The notes under the pieces were generated by a model. The model had not been told where the DNA came from and did no database searches. It worked only from the letters and a program-made list of their open reading frames with translations. From an unidentified bacterial endosymbiont (lineage in GTDB: Bacteria; Pseudomonadota; Gammaproteobacteria; Enterobacterales; G038960095): DNA of 64,000 bases. The position numbers and the translations under genes are program-made. Shown here one piece after another: positions 1-9,583 of this stretch; positions within the stretch are counted from its first letter, which is position 1; each line of letters opens with the position of its first letter. The DNA lies in assembly GCF_918320885.1 (NCBI RefSeq), contig NZ_OU907312.1, positions 1,302,465 through 1,366,464 on the forward strand. The letters are read 5' to 3'.

Positions 1-50
1 GCTTGGAAGATAACAGCTCCACTACAGCTTGTGAGTCCATTTAGATACCT

Positions 51-3000
51 TTACGCCGCCTTGGCTTCAATCGATAATCGAGCGTTCATATCCAGCTCAA
101 AACGGCCATAGGGATTAACGTGCGCGTAAATAAGCGGTGACAGCGCTCTAAAATCGACTACATGCATACGTTTCTTCCAGGGTGGTTCAGCTAGAATTTG
201 CTGGATCATCAATGTATTCACGTAGACCAAACAAAGTTGAAGCAAGTGTAGCGATAACACAGAAAGCTCCTGAGCTTCTAGCCGATTAGTTGCTACTTCA
301 CCGCTATCACCGTAGAAGATAAAACCGTTGGCACTATTCCAGTTCTCAACCACGTTCAATCCTTCATGGATCTCACGTCGTAATGCTTCTGAGTGCAAAT
401 ACCGGCACAAGAAAATCGTTTTTATTACTTTGCCTAATTCTGCCAGTGCTTTGTAGGTGGGATGTTGTAGATTGCCACGAGTAAACCGGCGCAGAATGGC
501 TTCAGCATCCGCTGTTCCTAGACGCAAGGCGGTGGTGTACTTAACCATCTCATCATATTGCTGGATCATTAATTCCCATTTAATCGATCGGCTTAGGATA
601 GATTGCAGGTTGGGATAGTCGGCAAATGAACCCTCTGCTGGTAGAGACAGTTTTTGTGATGCTATCGCTTTTAATCGTGGCAGAAGGTCAAAACCCAGTA
701 AATGGCAAAAAGCGAAACCAACTTCACTTTGACCATGGCTGTCAGTGTATTGTTTCTGTACATCTGCATCGGTAGCATGACGCAATACGCCTTCGATCAT
801 GGAAGAGACCTCAGATGAGGAGCAACGCTTCAATTGTGAATAAATGCATACCGATTTGTTCTCAACATGCCAATAGATAGTGACCCCACGGCCGCCGTAT
901 CGCACATGCCATTCAGTTAATAAATTCTGGTCCCAGGCGCCGAATTTTTTAGCATCTGACGCACAACTGGTCGTTCCTTCACCCCAAATTTCGGGCACCC
1001 GGATCGCAAAAGTAGCATTGGCTATTTTTGAAATCGCTTCGCGTAACGCGTTTTTCTGCAAGAAACCGTGGCGAACATAGAGCAATTCTTGGTAAGTAAT
1101 ATGATGACCACCGGCAGCCACTCGCTTTATGCCAGCATTGGTCCCTAGAGCATATAAACATAACAATAGTCGCTGTTGTAGTTTGTCATGAGTAAGGGTC
1201 TCTCGCTGACGACAGCTCTGAAAGATACGGGTAAAATCAACGCGAAGATCTGTCTCTTTAAGAATATCAAGTAAGCTGGTCGACGCCCAACGCTTGAAAA
1301 GTTCAGCCTTCATGTGCTTGAGGTTTTCCGGCTCTGGCTGAGCTTCTAATGGCGTCAAACAGATACGTTTTTTTCCTTGTTCACGGAGGAATACCCGGGG
1401 ATTTTTAGGAAGGCCCTGATTTAGTATCGACAGGGCATCCACCATTTGTTGCTTAAGAATGTTGATAAAAGACATAGGGTCGGCTGGTAATTTCAGAGCA
1501 TCATAGTAAGCAACACGATTGACCTCGAAGTCCTTGGGAAGGTCTTCATCTGGATTGCGGTAACGGTGAGACCCCTCAACCCAAATTTCCTTACTGCGTA
1601 AGCGATCACGTAGCGCTTGTAGGACACTTATCTCGTAGTTGATACGATTAATCCGCTCTTTACCATCGCTATCCTGTTCCACTACGATATCGCGCCATTT
1701 TGGCTTAATAACCCCATCGATGGGTACATTATCGTCAGCTGCAAAGTATCGCACACCGCTATCACGGTAACTTTTAAGTAACTCCAATGCCTTCATGACT
1801 GGTTGATGAACCGTGTTATTACTGAAAAACGCCAATGCATCAACAATAGGGGGCAGCATACGCCGGTAATGGTTGCTATAAGAGGCACGGATGACAGTAT
1901 GGACCACGTTCTGATAGCTCTTACCGCTGGTTTTAAATTCTTTTACTAGATCTTTCAGTGTCTGCAGTCCTACTAGTGGATAAAGTACCTCTTTAATGAC
2001 GCCATCCGGTTGGTCTACAGCTGCTTCAGCCAGTTTAAACAGGAGGTTAGGCTTTCCACGTACTTGACGCAGGTTATCCAGTAATTGCTTTTCTACTTTC
2101 TTTTCAGCACGATTGCTGATCTTATGAACCGCCTGGATCAGTAAATCGACTAAGTTATCAGTAATACATTGCTGTCGTTGCCAGCAAAATGCAGCTACCA
2201 GCGCGTAACGAATATCCTCTGGGTGACGGTGTAACTCCCAGATGGATTCAATGCTGGCTCGTCGGTAATATTTTTGTAACCAGAGAGGGGGTAATGCTAT
2301 AAATTCCTTTGTCGGTAAGGCTACTTGGCGAATACGAATAAGCTTGGCCAGTTCTTGCTGTGCCGTATCAAGACTTACTCGTCCAGGATCATGCCCTATC
2401 CATGTCAACCCACGTAATTCAACGTCAGAGGTTGATTTTTGATCTGTACAAACATCACCTAGTTCACTTTGACTGCCAAGTAACGCGTCAATAGATGCCT
2501 TAGTATCAGGAGTTAGCAAAGCAGAAATAAGTGCGACTAGTTCACTTTCGAATACATGAGTGGTTGAATTGAGCAAACGCTGTAGCTGAGCATTACTCGG
2601 TGGTTCAATTTTCTGACGGGCAAACCAGTCGTGAGCCTGCTCTAGCAAAGATTCTAAAAGTGGCGCAGCGGGAAGGACTTCAGCTCTCAACCAGGCTACC
2701 AATGCGTCTTTATCTTGCTGATGAGCTCGTCGAATGCCAAGAAAATTAAGGATTTCAGCCCGATCTCGTCTACCTGTACGACCAGTCCAATCATAGTCAT
2801 CTAAGCTTTCTGGGGTTACCCCGATCTGGCGCGCCAGGTAATCAACTACTACACCAGGGATAGCAGCCCTTTTATCAGGGAAGTATGTTTGATTTTGAAA
2901 AAATTTTAGGAGAGTAATAAAACCAAGGCGGCAGGGCTTTTTTTTGTTGATGATTAAGGCTTGTTCATCAGATGACAAAAACCACTGCGCATGCAGTTCA

Positions 3001-3071
3001 TCTTCGCTCCATTGCCATTTCACCGTTCGCTCTCCTGCATCACTACTGTAGGTCTTATAACACGCGATCAT
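51..3071 (-). CDS. tnpA: Tn3-family transposase TnpA
   Basis: A protein of 1006 residues, full length for a Tn3-family transposase, which carries out replicative cointegrate transposition. The N-terminal third matches the DUF4158-type DNA-binding region of this family. The C-terminal third is the DDE catalytic region; candidate acidic residues are D706 (in CASDAKKFG), D777 (in [10 protein letters not shown]) and E932 (in NRLEAQE). The start lies 123 bp inside a transposon end at 3193 that begins GGGGTAGTATGCACATAGC when read inward. No stop or frameshift is seen, so the enzyme may be active. Its partner inverted repeat should lie left of the window; none is visible in bases 1-50. Confidence 0.93.
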   Translation of the reverse strand: MIACYKTYSSDAGERTVKWQWSEDELHAQWFLSSDEQALIINKKKPCRLGFITLLKFFQNQTYFPDKRAAIPGVVVDYLARQIGVTPESLDDYDWTGRTGRRDRAEILNFLGIRRAHQQDKDALVAWLRAEVLPAAPLLESLLEQAHDWFARQKIEPPSNAQLQRLLNSTTHVFESELVALISALLTPDTKASIDALLGSQSELGDVCTDQKSTSDVELRGLTWIGHDPGRVSLDTAQQELAKLIRIRQVALPTKEFIALPPLWLQKYYRRASIESIWELHRHPEDIRYALVAAFCWQRQQCITDNLVDLLIQAVHKISNRAEKKVEKQLLDNLRQVRGKPNLLFKLAEAAVDQPDGVIKEVLYPLVGLQTLKDLVKEFKTSGKSYQNVVHTVIRASYSNHYRRMLPPIVDALAFFSNNTVHQPVMKALELLKSYRDSGVRYFAADDNVPIDGVIKPKWRDIVVEQDSDGKERINRINYEISVLQALRDRLRSKEIWVEGSHRYRNPDEDLPKDFEVNRVAYYDALKLPADPMSFINILKQQMVDALSILNQGLPKNPRVFLREQGKKRICLTPLEAQPEPENLKHMKAELFKRWASTSLLDILKETDLRVDFTRIFQSCRQRETLTHDKLQQRLLLCLYALGTNAGIKRVAAGGHHITYQELLYVRHGFLQKNALREAISKIANATFAIRVPEIWGEGTTSCASDAKKFGAWDQNLLTEWHVRYGGRGVTIYWHVENKSVCIYSQLKRCSSSEVSSMIEGVLRHATDADVQKQYTDSHGQSEVGFAFCHLLGFDLLPRLKAIASQKLSLPAEGSFADYPNLQSILSRSIKWELMIQQYDEMVKYTTALRLGTADAEAILRRFTRGNLQHPTYKALAELGKVIKTIFLCRYLHSEALRREIHEGLNVVENWNSANGFIFYGDSGEVATNRLEAQELSVLSLHLLQLCLVYVNTLMIQQILAEPPWKKRMHVVDFRALSPLIYAHVNPYGRFELDMNARLSIEAKAA

Positions 3072-3194
3072 CCTATCATTAGAGTGGCAATATTGGTAGA
3101 TCTAAATTTTTTGTGAAAAAATAGAGCCGTGCTCAAAGATTAGCCTCATCAAAAACCAGATGGCCGTTTTCGCAGCTATGTGCATACTACCCCA
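3028..3194. repeat. 167-bp direct repeat, Tn3 end plus tnpA start, copy 1
   Basis: Identical by eye to 18291-18457 and in the same orientation. It contains the first 14 codons of tnpA, the region upstream of it, and the terminal inverted repeat ending in CCCC at 3193. The distance between the copies is 15,263 bp. The second copy has lost the rest of tnpA. Confidence 0.95.
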
Positions 3195-3612
3195 ATGAGA
3201 GCTTACGTAAGCCAGCGCTTATTTTGCTCAGTCGGTATGCTCGGCTGCGGGGTCGCCAAAATCGAGCTTCAGGCCGCCATAGGAAAAGTGATCTCCTTCA
3301 ATGATATTAGGTGATCTTCTTCATGTTAATACGCACCAAGCACTTGCAGATTATTGAGTGGGGTCGTATAGTCTCTTTGCCATAGCAAAAAACTATGGCC
3401 GGATTTGATACTCCGAGTTTACCATCAGCGCCGAAACGCACTATCCCGGTGTGTTTTTTTGTGCCATCCAGTTCATGGTGGCTCAGGCGGGGCACCTTCT
3501 AGGTGACCGGCAACTGATGGTCCGGTAGTATCAACTCTGCTTGGGCTGCCACCAATATTGAGCTTGATACCTCAAGGCGGCAGCAGTCGTAAACCATCAG
3601 GAGTTTGCTGTC
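3195..3612. other. Region with no recognised gene
   Basis: 418 bp between the Tn3 end and the ankyrin gene. A 62-codon frame on the minus strand (3307-3495) is open but unrecognised and has no convincing start. Only an AGGAG ribosome binding site about 12 bases before the ankyrin start codon can be supported. In the integration model this is plasmid DNA flanking a Tn3 remnant. Confidence 0.5.
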
Positions 3613-4016
3613 ATGCAACAATCATCAACTTTTTCTTTCAAAGAGATTCTTTCTCACACAAGTTCACTGCAGTCTGTTTTTGAGCAGGGTATTGAGATTA
3701 ATACCCGAGATGCCACGGGCCAGACGTTGTTAATTTCTGCCACGTTAAAAAACGATTACGCTCTGGTTCAAGCCTTGCTAGAACAAGCGGGGATTGATGT
3801 TAATCTGCCGGATAGCCATGGAAGAACTGCACTGATGTATGCGATGAGCAGTCCGCATTTACCGATATTGGAAGAGTTGTTGGGTGATAATCGAATAGCG
3901 GTTAACCAGCAAGACTCCCGTGGGAGCACTGCTTTAATGTTAGCAGCGGCTTTGGGGCTTTGTCGGATTGTCAGTCTGATCTTGCCACCTTTTTTTAGAC
4001 ACAGAGAAGAGAAACC

Positions 4017-4871
4017 TTAAGCGACCTGGGATAACCAATTTTTTTCAAAATTTACAGGAGACAGATAGCCTAGCGTTGAGTGCCGTCTCTGTCGGTTATA
4101 AAACACTTCTACGTATTCAAAAATGCTCAATTTGGCTTGTTCTCTGCTCTCAAAACGTTCAAAGTGGGTGTGCTCTGTTTTTAAGGTATGGAAAAAACTC
4201 TCTGCTACTGCATTGTCATAACAATTGCCCGTACTACTCATGCTAAGCGTTATCTGGTGATGCGCCGATACAGCCTTGAATCCTTTGCTGGTATACTGGC
4301 TGCCTCGGTCGGAGTGGTGGATGAGACCTGCAGCAGGCTTCCTCCGTGTTATTGCCTGGCGTAATGCTGCGGCTACTAACTCGGTGGTCATGTGAGCTTG
4401 CATATCCATCCCCACGATACTACGAGAGAACAGGTCCAGTACGATAGCAACATACAACCATCCCTCTTGGGTCGGAATATAGGTAATATCTGCTGCCCAG
4501 TATTGATCAGGGCGAGTGGCTGTGAACTTCTGCTTGAGTAAATTAGGCGCCACTGCGGCCTTTGGATCGACTATTGTGGTTACCTTAAATCGTTTTTTCA
4601 TCTTAGCCGCAATATGGGCTGCTTTCATTAGCCGACAAACCCGTTTGCGTGAACAGCGCTCACCTCTAGCTCGTAACTCAGCATGGATACGTGGGCTACC
4701 GTAAATTTGGTTGCTTATGGTATAAACCTCTTTAATTTCAGATATTAAACGCTCATCCTCACAATAGCGCTTGGATGGCTCAGCCTTGATAAACTGATAA
4801 TAGCCACTGCGGGATACACCTAACACGTTGGACATCCTCTCTACGCTGAATTCCCCAGCATGCTTTTGCAT
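4017..4871 (-). CDS. IS3-family transposase OrfB (integrase core), copy 1
   Basis: 284 residues. The N-terminal HTH_21-like part (SRSGYYQFIKAEPSKR) is followed by an rve integrase core with the DDE residues in DQYWAADITYIP, DRGSQYTS and NAVAESFFHTLKTE. It is probably made mostly as an OrfAB fusion by -1 frameshifting at the A7G run near the end of OrfA: in that frame no stop lies between the run and the OrfB start, so the fusion is continuous. Confidence 0.95.
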   Translation of the reverse strand: MQKHAGEFSVERMSNVLGVSRSGYYQFIKAEPSKRYCEDERLISEIKEVYTISNQIYGSPRIHAELRARGERCSRKRVCRLMKAAHIAAKMKKRFKVTTIVDPKAAVAPNLLKQKFTATRPDQYWAADITYIPTQEGWLYVAIVLDLFSRSIVGMDMQAHMTTELVAAALRQAITRRKPAAGLIHHSDRGSQYTSKGFKAVSAHHQITLSMSSTGNCYDNAVAESFFHTLKTEHTHFERFESREQAKLSIFEYVEVFYNRQRRHSTLGYLSPVNFEKNWLSQVA

Positions 4872-4882
4872 AAACTGGTATT

Positions 4883-5182
4883 TTACTTGCGGGCCACTGA
4901 GAAGATGCCCAAGGCTTTTTTTAGGATATCCCTCTCTTCACGTGCTATCGCCAATTCTTTCCGCAATTGACTGAGCTCAGCATCAGACGCTTTCAGGTAT
5001 CCTTTGCCCGGGAAAGCCTCTGCACCATCCTTGTTATGCTGATGGACCCACCCTGCCAATGTACTCTTGGGAACTCCCAATTCCTCGCTCAATTGACAGA
5101 GCGTTTTACCAGTGCTGTGATACAGCTTTACCGCATTCAGCTTGAATTCCTTATCATAGCTCCTTGATTCCCCTTGATTCAT
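4883..5182 (-). CDS. IS3-family transposase OrfA, copy 1
   Basis: 99 residues: a helix-turn-helix (YDKEFKLNAVKLYHSTGKT, then LGVPKSTLAGWV) and a C-terminal leucine-rich coiled coil (AELSQLRKELAIAREERDIL). This is the usual OrfA layout for binding the inverted repeats. The ATG is preceded by an AGGTGA ribosome binding site. The run CTAAAAAAAGCC in the last codons is the probable frameshift site. Confidence 0.95.
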   Translation of the reverse strand: MNQGESRSYDKEFKLNAVKLYHSTGKTLCQLSEELGVPKSTLAGWVHQHNKDGAEAFPGKGYLKASDAELSQLRKELAIAREERDILKKALGIFSVARK

Positions 5183-5707
5183 AACTTCACCTCAAAAAGT
5201 AACAAAAAATTATACGCTTTGTTCCTCTTCGTTGTGTCCGTTAAAGGGTAGCAAGATCAGTCGATTGCTGCAGCAGACAGGTATTGAAGTCAACCTTCGG
5301 GATAACCGTGGTCGGACTGCCTTGATGTTGGCAGTATTGTACGATGAAAGTGATGTTGTGGAGGAGTTGTTGCGTTATTCCTGGGTGGATGATACTGTGG
5401 AAGACAACCAGGGCCGTACGGCTTTCTTTTTTGCCAAGTACTCGAATAGGCCGCTATTGATAAAGACCCTGTTGCGGCATCCTCCACTTTGCTACAATTT
5501 TTTGCAAAACAGCTTTTAGTACAAGTAGCAACATTGTATTTAGCAATGCAGTAATTTACGGCGCCTGCTCATCACCATCTGGGGTATGGCGATGAGGCGG
5601 GTTGCTGATGCAGAAATTGCCTCTGGGCGTGTTAGAGCGCTTACTCCTCTGCTCCTATTTTTAGAGGAGCCTCAGACTCTAGCAATCGATTTTATTTTCA
5701 TTATTAG

Positions 5708-5750
5708 GCCTAGTCGGCACATAGCTGCGAAAGTGGCCATGTGGATTTGA
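5708..5750 (+). repeat. Degenerate Tn3-family terminal inverted repeat
   Basis: The stretch GCACATAGCTGCGAAA with its flanks aligns over about 40 bases to the inverted complement of the transposon end at 3193 and 18456, but the outermost bases read GGCCTAGT instead of GGGGTAGT. It points into the resolvase gene. Together with the end at 18456 it forms an inverted pair around 5708-18456. The changed tip suggests an old or inactive end. Confidence 0.75.
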
Positions 5751-5799
5751 CTATCGAGCAGCAACCCCCTATTTTTTAATGGCTTTTAACCAATACTTA

Positions 5800-5905
5800 A
5801 CAGTCTATTATGTTATAAGTTAGTAGACACCAAAGAATAACCTGAATAGAATGTCTATAAAATCGATTTTATAGCATTTAATAGACATACTGTCTGTTAA
5901 ACGAT
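5800..5905 (+). promoter_or_regulatory. Probable res site of the downstream resolvase
   Basis: Just upstream of the serine resolvase lie several imperfect dyads built on the same half-site: AACAGTCTATTATGTTATAA, AATGTCTATAAAATCGATTT with its mirror image, and AATAGACATACTGTCTGTTA. Clustered dyads sharing GTCTAT / ATAGAC next to tnpR are typical of a three-subsite res locus, which also holds the resolvase promoter. The subsite borders are estimates. Confidence 0.65.
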
Positions 5906-5909
5906 TTAG

Positions 5910-6491
<582 letters not shown>

Positions 6492-6619
6492 TGCGTATCC
6501 TGGGGATTAACGCAGGTTTCCGTACCCTTGGAGGTCAGACCACTGAGACATCGCTGGATAAAAATGAGTTGGTTTATAAATACTTAATTGTAGGTAACTT
6601 ATCAAAAGATTAAAAGCTA

Positions 6620-6644
6620 GCCTGCAGAAAGTAGGCAGGTTTTT
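6620..6644 (+). terminator. Rho-independent terminator after the resolvase
   Basis: Stem CCTGC / GCAGG around a 9-base loop, followed by TTTTT. It lies about 130 bp after the resolvase stop codon and on the same strand. Confidence 0.6.
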
Positions 6645-6858
6645 CAAGTTATGATAATCTGACAGTCAGTCCTTAGCAAAGCCAGCAAATCGATACGTTA
6701 TCGATTCTCCAATGGACAACGACCCCTATCAACAAAGACTAGAGTCCTTTCTAGAGTGTAGAGCAGCCGAAGTTGAACAGATACTTGACTACTCGAAATG
6801 ACTTAAGCTCTATTAAACCAGATATAGTGAGCTCGGGCTTGGAGGTAACTCAATTGAT

Positions 6859-7563
6859 ATGAATAATCAGTATAAGCCGTTGAATAACGAGGAATGTGAC
6901 CGACTAGGGGACTTTCTTGAAAAAGCCAGTTCACCGACAATGAACCTAGAAATGCTCGATGGGTTCTTCTCAGCGCTGATTTGTGGCCCAGACCTGGTGC
7001 TTCCAAGCGAGTATTTACCGGAAATTTTGGGAGAAGATTCTACCTTTGATAGTGATGACCAGGCTGTTGAGATTACTGGGTTAGTCATGCGGCACTGGAA
7101 CACCATTGCATCAACATTGTTGAAAACGCTGGAGAAAAATGGAATTTACTTTCCTATTTTATTTGAAGATGAAAATGGCGTTGCCTACGGTAATGATTGG
7201 GCACACGGCTTCATGCGCGGTGTTCAACTACACCCTGATAGCTGGGATGAATTGATCAACAGTGAAGAGTTTGGTGGGGCAATCCTGCCGATTATGATCT
7301 TGTATTACGAGCACGATCCAAATCCAACCTTGCGTCCATCGGCGATTGTCCCGGAAAGACGTGAGGAGCTGCTTCAGTATATGGTTGCTGGTTTGGCGCA
7401 TATCTATCGCTATTTTGCGCCACACCGCCAGTATACAGTGGAAATTGGCCAAGTTCCTTGGCGAAGAGATCAGCATAAAGTCGGCAGGAATGAGACCTGT
7501 CCTTGTGGCAGCGGGAGCAAGTATAAGTATTGCTGTACTGTCAAAGCCCAGACGATTCATTGA
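6859..7563 (+). CDS. UPF0149 (YgfB/YecA-like) protein with C-terminal SEC-C motif
   Basis: 234 residues. The N-terminal part (LDGFFSALICGPDLVLPSEYLPEI, later NDWAHGFMRGV) is the UPF0149 helical domain. The last 25 residues hold the zinc-binding SEC-C motif (RNETCPCGSGSKYKYCC) as in SecA and YecA. The function of such proteins is poorly defined; metal binding and ribosome or protein-quality roles have been proposed. A GGAGGT lies 12 bases before the ATG. The gene stands alone between the resolvase and an IS110-family element and has chromosomal-looking base composition, so it may be cargo of the element. Confidence 0.85.
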   Translation: MNNQYKPLNNEECDRLGDFLEKASSPTMNLEMLDGFFSALICGPDLVLPSEYLPEILGEDSTFDSDDQAVEITGLVMRHWNTIASTLLKTLEKNGIYFPILFEDENGVAYGNDWAHGFMRGVQLHPDSWDELINSEEFGGAILPIMILYYEHDPNPTLRPSAIVPERREELLQYMVAGLAHIYRYFAPHRQYTVEIGQVPWRRDQHKVGRNETCPCGSGSKYKYCCTVKAQTIH

Positions 7564-7642
7564 TTCAAACTCACCTTCTATCGATAATGCGATGGTTGGC
7601 AATATCGACAGTGGATGACTAACTGGGGTTGTAGGGGTTTGG

Positions 7643-8759
7643 TTGAGTAGATACCTTCTTACACATCACGATGCAAGCGCTATTTTTTCATCAAATGGCA
7701 TCCCAGATTTCAGTACGCCATAGGCCAGTTGTAGTAATTTACGCATAGCAGCACAGATGCCAATCTTGCCACCTTTATGGCGTGATACTAAGCGTTCCCA
7801 TTGAGCTTTCACTATCGCATTACAGGATATTGCTGCCAGGGCTGGCATATACAACGCTTTCCTGAGGGCACTATGGCCTGTTTTGGATATCCGGCTTCGC
7901 CCCTTAAATAAACCTGATTCACATAGTTTCGGGTTAAGCCCTGCATAAGCCACTACTTCCTTGCTACTGCTGAATTTCGACATATCACCGACATAGGCTA
8001 ACAAGCTGCTGCTCACTATTTCGCCAATACCTGGAATACTTTCTAGTAACTGCTTGTTTTTCTTTAGGTTATGGTCGTTATCAATATGAGTTTTTATCTT
8101 TTGTTTGGTTTCTTTGATTTGCTGCTTTAGATAAGCAATAATAGCTGTTAATGAGGACTGGATGACCTCATCAGCGACTAGCTGCCGGTTCTCCTGCATC
8201 CGTTTCATCTCCTCTAAAGAACTGAGGTGTCGTACCAGGGCAGTTAACTGACGTTCACTCAGCGGTTCCGGAGACCATAGGGCTGGCGTATGCAGCGCAC
8301 AATAGCGTGCTATCATCTTGGCATCTCCCTGGTCCGTCTTGTTGCGGCTCAGTTCACTCTGGCCAAAGGCATGAATACGGGAAGGATTTTCCACACTGAT
8401 AGTAATGCCATTGTCAGCTAGAAAAGTAGCAAGAGTAATACTGTAACTTCCTGTTGCTTCTAAACAGATATGACAGTTACCATAACAACTCAGCCATTTC
8501 AGCAATTGGGTGAAACCAGCGGGGGTATTGGGGAATACTTTCGTTTTATACTTTTTTCTTTCAACCCAAACAGCGACATCGAATTTTAACTTAGCAATAT
8601 CAATACCTACTGCGATGTTTCCCATAAGAACTCTCCCAAAACAGAAAATTGTCGATATTACCCGGACCAGCCTTATCAATACGTGCTCAGAGGCACAAGA
8701 TACCGTTCGATCTTGAGGGCAATAAATAAAAATAGGTCACCGGGGTTTAATCTACTCAA
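7643..8759 (-). mobile_element. IS110-family element (IS1111-like)
   Basis: The transposase gene is enclosed by a perfect 10-bp inverted repeat, TTGAGTAGAT at 7643-7652 and ATCTACTCAA at 8750-8759. Subterminal inverted repeats of this sort are typical of the IS1111 branch, whereas classical IS110 elements lack them. Exact ends and target duplications cannot be set by eye. Confidence 0.75.
7666..8625 (-). CDS. IS110-family transposase (DEDD)
   Basis: About 319 residues from the chosen start MGNIAVGIDIAK; the frame also runs 18 codons further upstream, without homology. The N-terminal RuvC-like DEDD domain (VGIDIAKLKFDVAV, later NKTDQGDAKMIARYC) is followed by the C-terminal Transposase_20 part (LESIPGIGEIVSSSLLAYVG, then AYAGLNPKLCESG). 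Length and motifs are complete. Confidence 0.93.
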   Translation of the reverse strand: MGNIAVGIDIAKLKFDVAVWVERKKYKTKVFPNTPAGFTQLLKWLSCYGNCHICLEATGSYSITLATFLADNGITISVENPSRIHAFGQSELSRNKTDQGDAKMIARYCALHTPALWSPEPLSERQLTALVRHLSSLEEMKRMQENRQLVADEVIQSSLTAIIAYLKQQIKETKQKIKTHIDNDHNLKKNKQLLESIPGIGEIVSSSLLAYVGDMSKFSSSKEVVAYAGLNPKLCESGLFKGRSRISKTGHSALRKALYMPALAAISCNAIVKAQWERLVSRHKGGKIGICAAMRKLLQLAYGVLKSGMPFDEKIALAS

Positions 8760-8802
8760 CAAGCTTTAAGCCCAAGACTTACCACAAACTCACCGGTGAC
8801 CT
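8734..8802. repeat. Inverted repeat beside the IS110 end
   Basis: AGGTCACCGG at 8734-8743 and CCGGTGACCT at 8793-8802 form a perfect 10-bp inverted pair with 49 bases between. The pair spans the right end of the IS110-family element, so one arm lies inside it and one outside. It may be part of the target site or of the structured RNA that IS110 elements encode near an end; the latter is only a guess. Confidence 0.55.
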
Positions 8803-8859
8803 CCCAATGATCAGTTGGGGATCATTAACCTTTAGAGGATAAGGATCAAGATATAAGAC

Positions 8860-9046
8860 TTACCCGGTTCACCTGGTTGCACAAATCCATGACTTTGGCC
8901 AATCCAGAACGATCGTCTTTAACACCGGATGCGCAGTCTTCAAATAAATGACGGTGGTCAATGCCAGCTTCGAGTAGCGCATCACGTTGCAATGCAGTGT
9001 TTTGGCGATCAGTCTCTCATGAGACTCGTAAGTAACCAACCAACAT
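8860..9046 (-). pseudogene. Resolvase N-terminal fragment with premature stop
   Basis: Read from ATG at 9046 this gives MLVGYLRVS, a stop codon (TGA at 9019-9017), then in the same frame ETDRQNTALQRDALLEAGI, then DHRHLFEDCASGVKDDRSGL and AKVMDLCN. That is the first 65 or so residues of a Tn3-type resolvase, including the catalytic-serine region. The rest of the gene is missing here. A matching C-terminal piece lies at 15683-15820 on the other strand. Confidence 0.8.
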
Positions 9047-9376
9047 AGACGGAAAACCATAAAATTCGTATTTCCCTACACTATCAATTTGCAACATAGT
9101 TTTACATCTATTTTTTAGGGGTTTTTTCGATAAAATCTGGACGGTGGGGGAGGGTGTCGCAAAACAACTGTTTTACGATATTGTAGGAAACAAAATATTT
9201 TTGATATTTAATCTATATTTTTAGTGAAAATTATTTAAAAAATCAACTACTTGGTGTCTATCTTTTTTTTCAAAAAAGTGTATCCTTAATATTTAAAGGA
9301 CTTTAAGCGTATGTTATTTCTACATACCAAAACTTAATTGATGTTTTTAATCGAAAATTTCAAGTCATGAGGCTTT
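9047..9376. other. AT-rich leader region before the Cif-like operon
   Basis: 330 bp, strongly AT-rich from about 9180. A hairpin of T and A runs (TTTTTTTTCAAAAAAG) lies near 9263-9279. No gene is recognised. Several TATAAT-like hexamers can be found, as expected by chance in such AT-rich DNA, so no promoter is claimed. The drop in GC begins here and ends with the second gene of the operon. Confidence 0.5.
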
Positions 9377-9583
9377 ATGGCGAAGAAAAAACATCCACGA
9401 TTTTCCCGTCTTAGAACAAGACCTAAGAGGATTAAGAGAAGTCGGCGCTCAAAAAACAAAAAACCATCCCAAATACCAGCTTTTGTCTCATCAATAGTTA
9501 CCTACAAACTTACTCAAAAAATTCATTCAACACTGTTTATGTATATTTATATCACATTTGGAGTAAATTATGGATTATACTAA
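9377..9583 (+). CDS. Small very basic protein, overlaps the CifA-like start
   Basis: 68 residues. The first 30 are almost all K and R with a few serines (for example RLRTRPKRIKRSRRSKNKKP); the rest is hydrophobic and aromatic. A GAGG precedes the ATG at good spacing, and the context ATGAGGC before the start resembles that of the CifB-like gene. It ends 14 bases inside the next gene, which suggests translational coupling. No family is recognised. It could be a real leader gene or a chance frame in AT-rich DNA. Confidence 0.4.
   Translation: MAKKKHPRFSRLRTRPKRIKRSRRSKNKKPSQIPAFVSSIVTYKLTQKIHSTLFMYIYITFGVNYGLY

Larger units (their letters stand above)
3977..5259 (-). mobile_element. IS3-family insertion sequence, copy 1
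   Basis: 1283 bp, with imperfect terminal inverted repeats that begin TGATCTTGCYACC at both ends and flanking GTC duplications (3974-3976 and 5260-5262). It encodes OrfA and OrfB in the overlapping-frame layout of IS3. The three copies in the window have the same length. The only difference noticed is one silent base, an A at 4940 where copies 2 and 3 have G. That near identity points to recent spread. Confidence 0.95.
3613..5519 (+). pseudogene. Ankyrin-repeat protein gene split by an IS3-family element
   Basis: Two open segments, 3613-3976 and 5263-5519, rejoin in frame when the insertion at 3977-5259 and one copy of the 3-bp duplication GTC are removed. The restored product has 206 residues and about five ankyrin repeats, with hallmarks such as DSHGRTALMYA, DSRGSTALMLAA and DNRGRTALMLAV, and no signal peptide. 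Ankyrin proteins of symbionts often act as effectors on host proteins; no target can be inferred here. In its present state only the first 135 codons, the last ones read from the insertion sequence, can be translated from the native start. Confidence 0.88.

Noticed and set aside
3307-3495. 62-codon frame on the minus strand between the Tn3 end and the ankyrin gene
   Set aside because: No family motif, no ribosome site, and no counterpart recognised. Kept only as part of an unassigned region.
3978-5258. GATC as a 4-bp target duplication of the IS3-family element
   Set aside because: GATC flanks every copy, but treating it as the duplication leaves pta with an in-frame stop. It is part of the element's palindromic tips; true duplications are GTC, CTCG and TCAC.
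6712-6801. Open frame of 29 codons before the SEC-C protein
   Set aside because: Too short, no convincing ribosome site and no known family.
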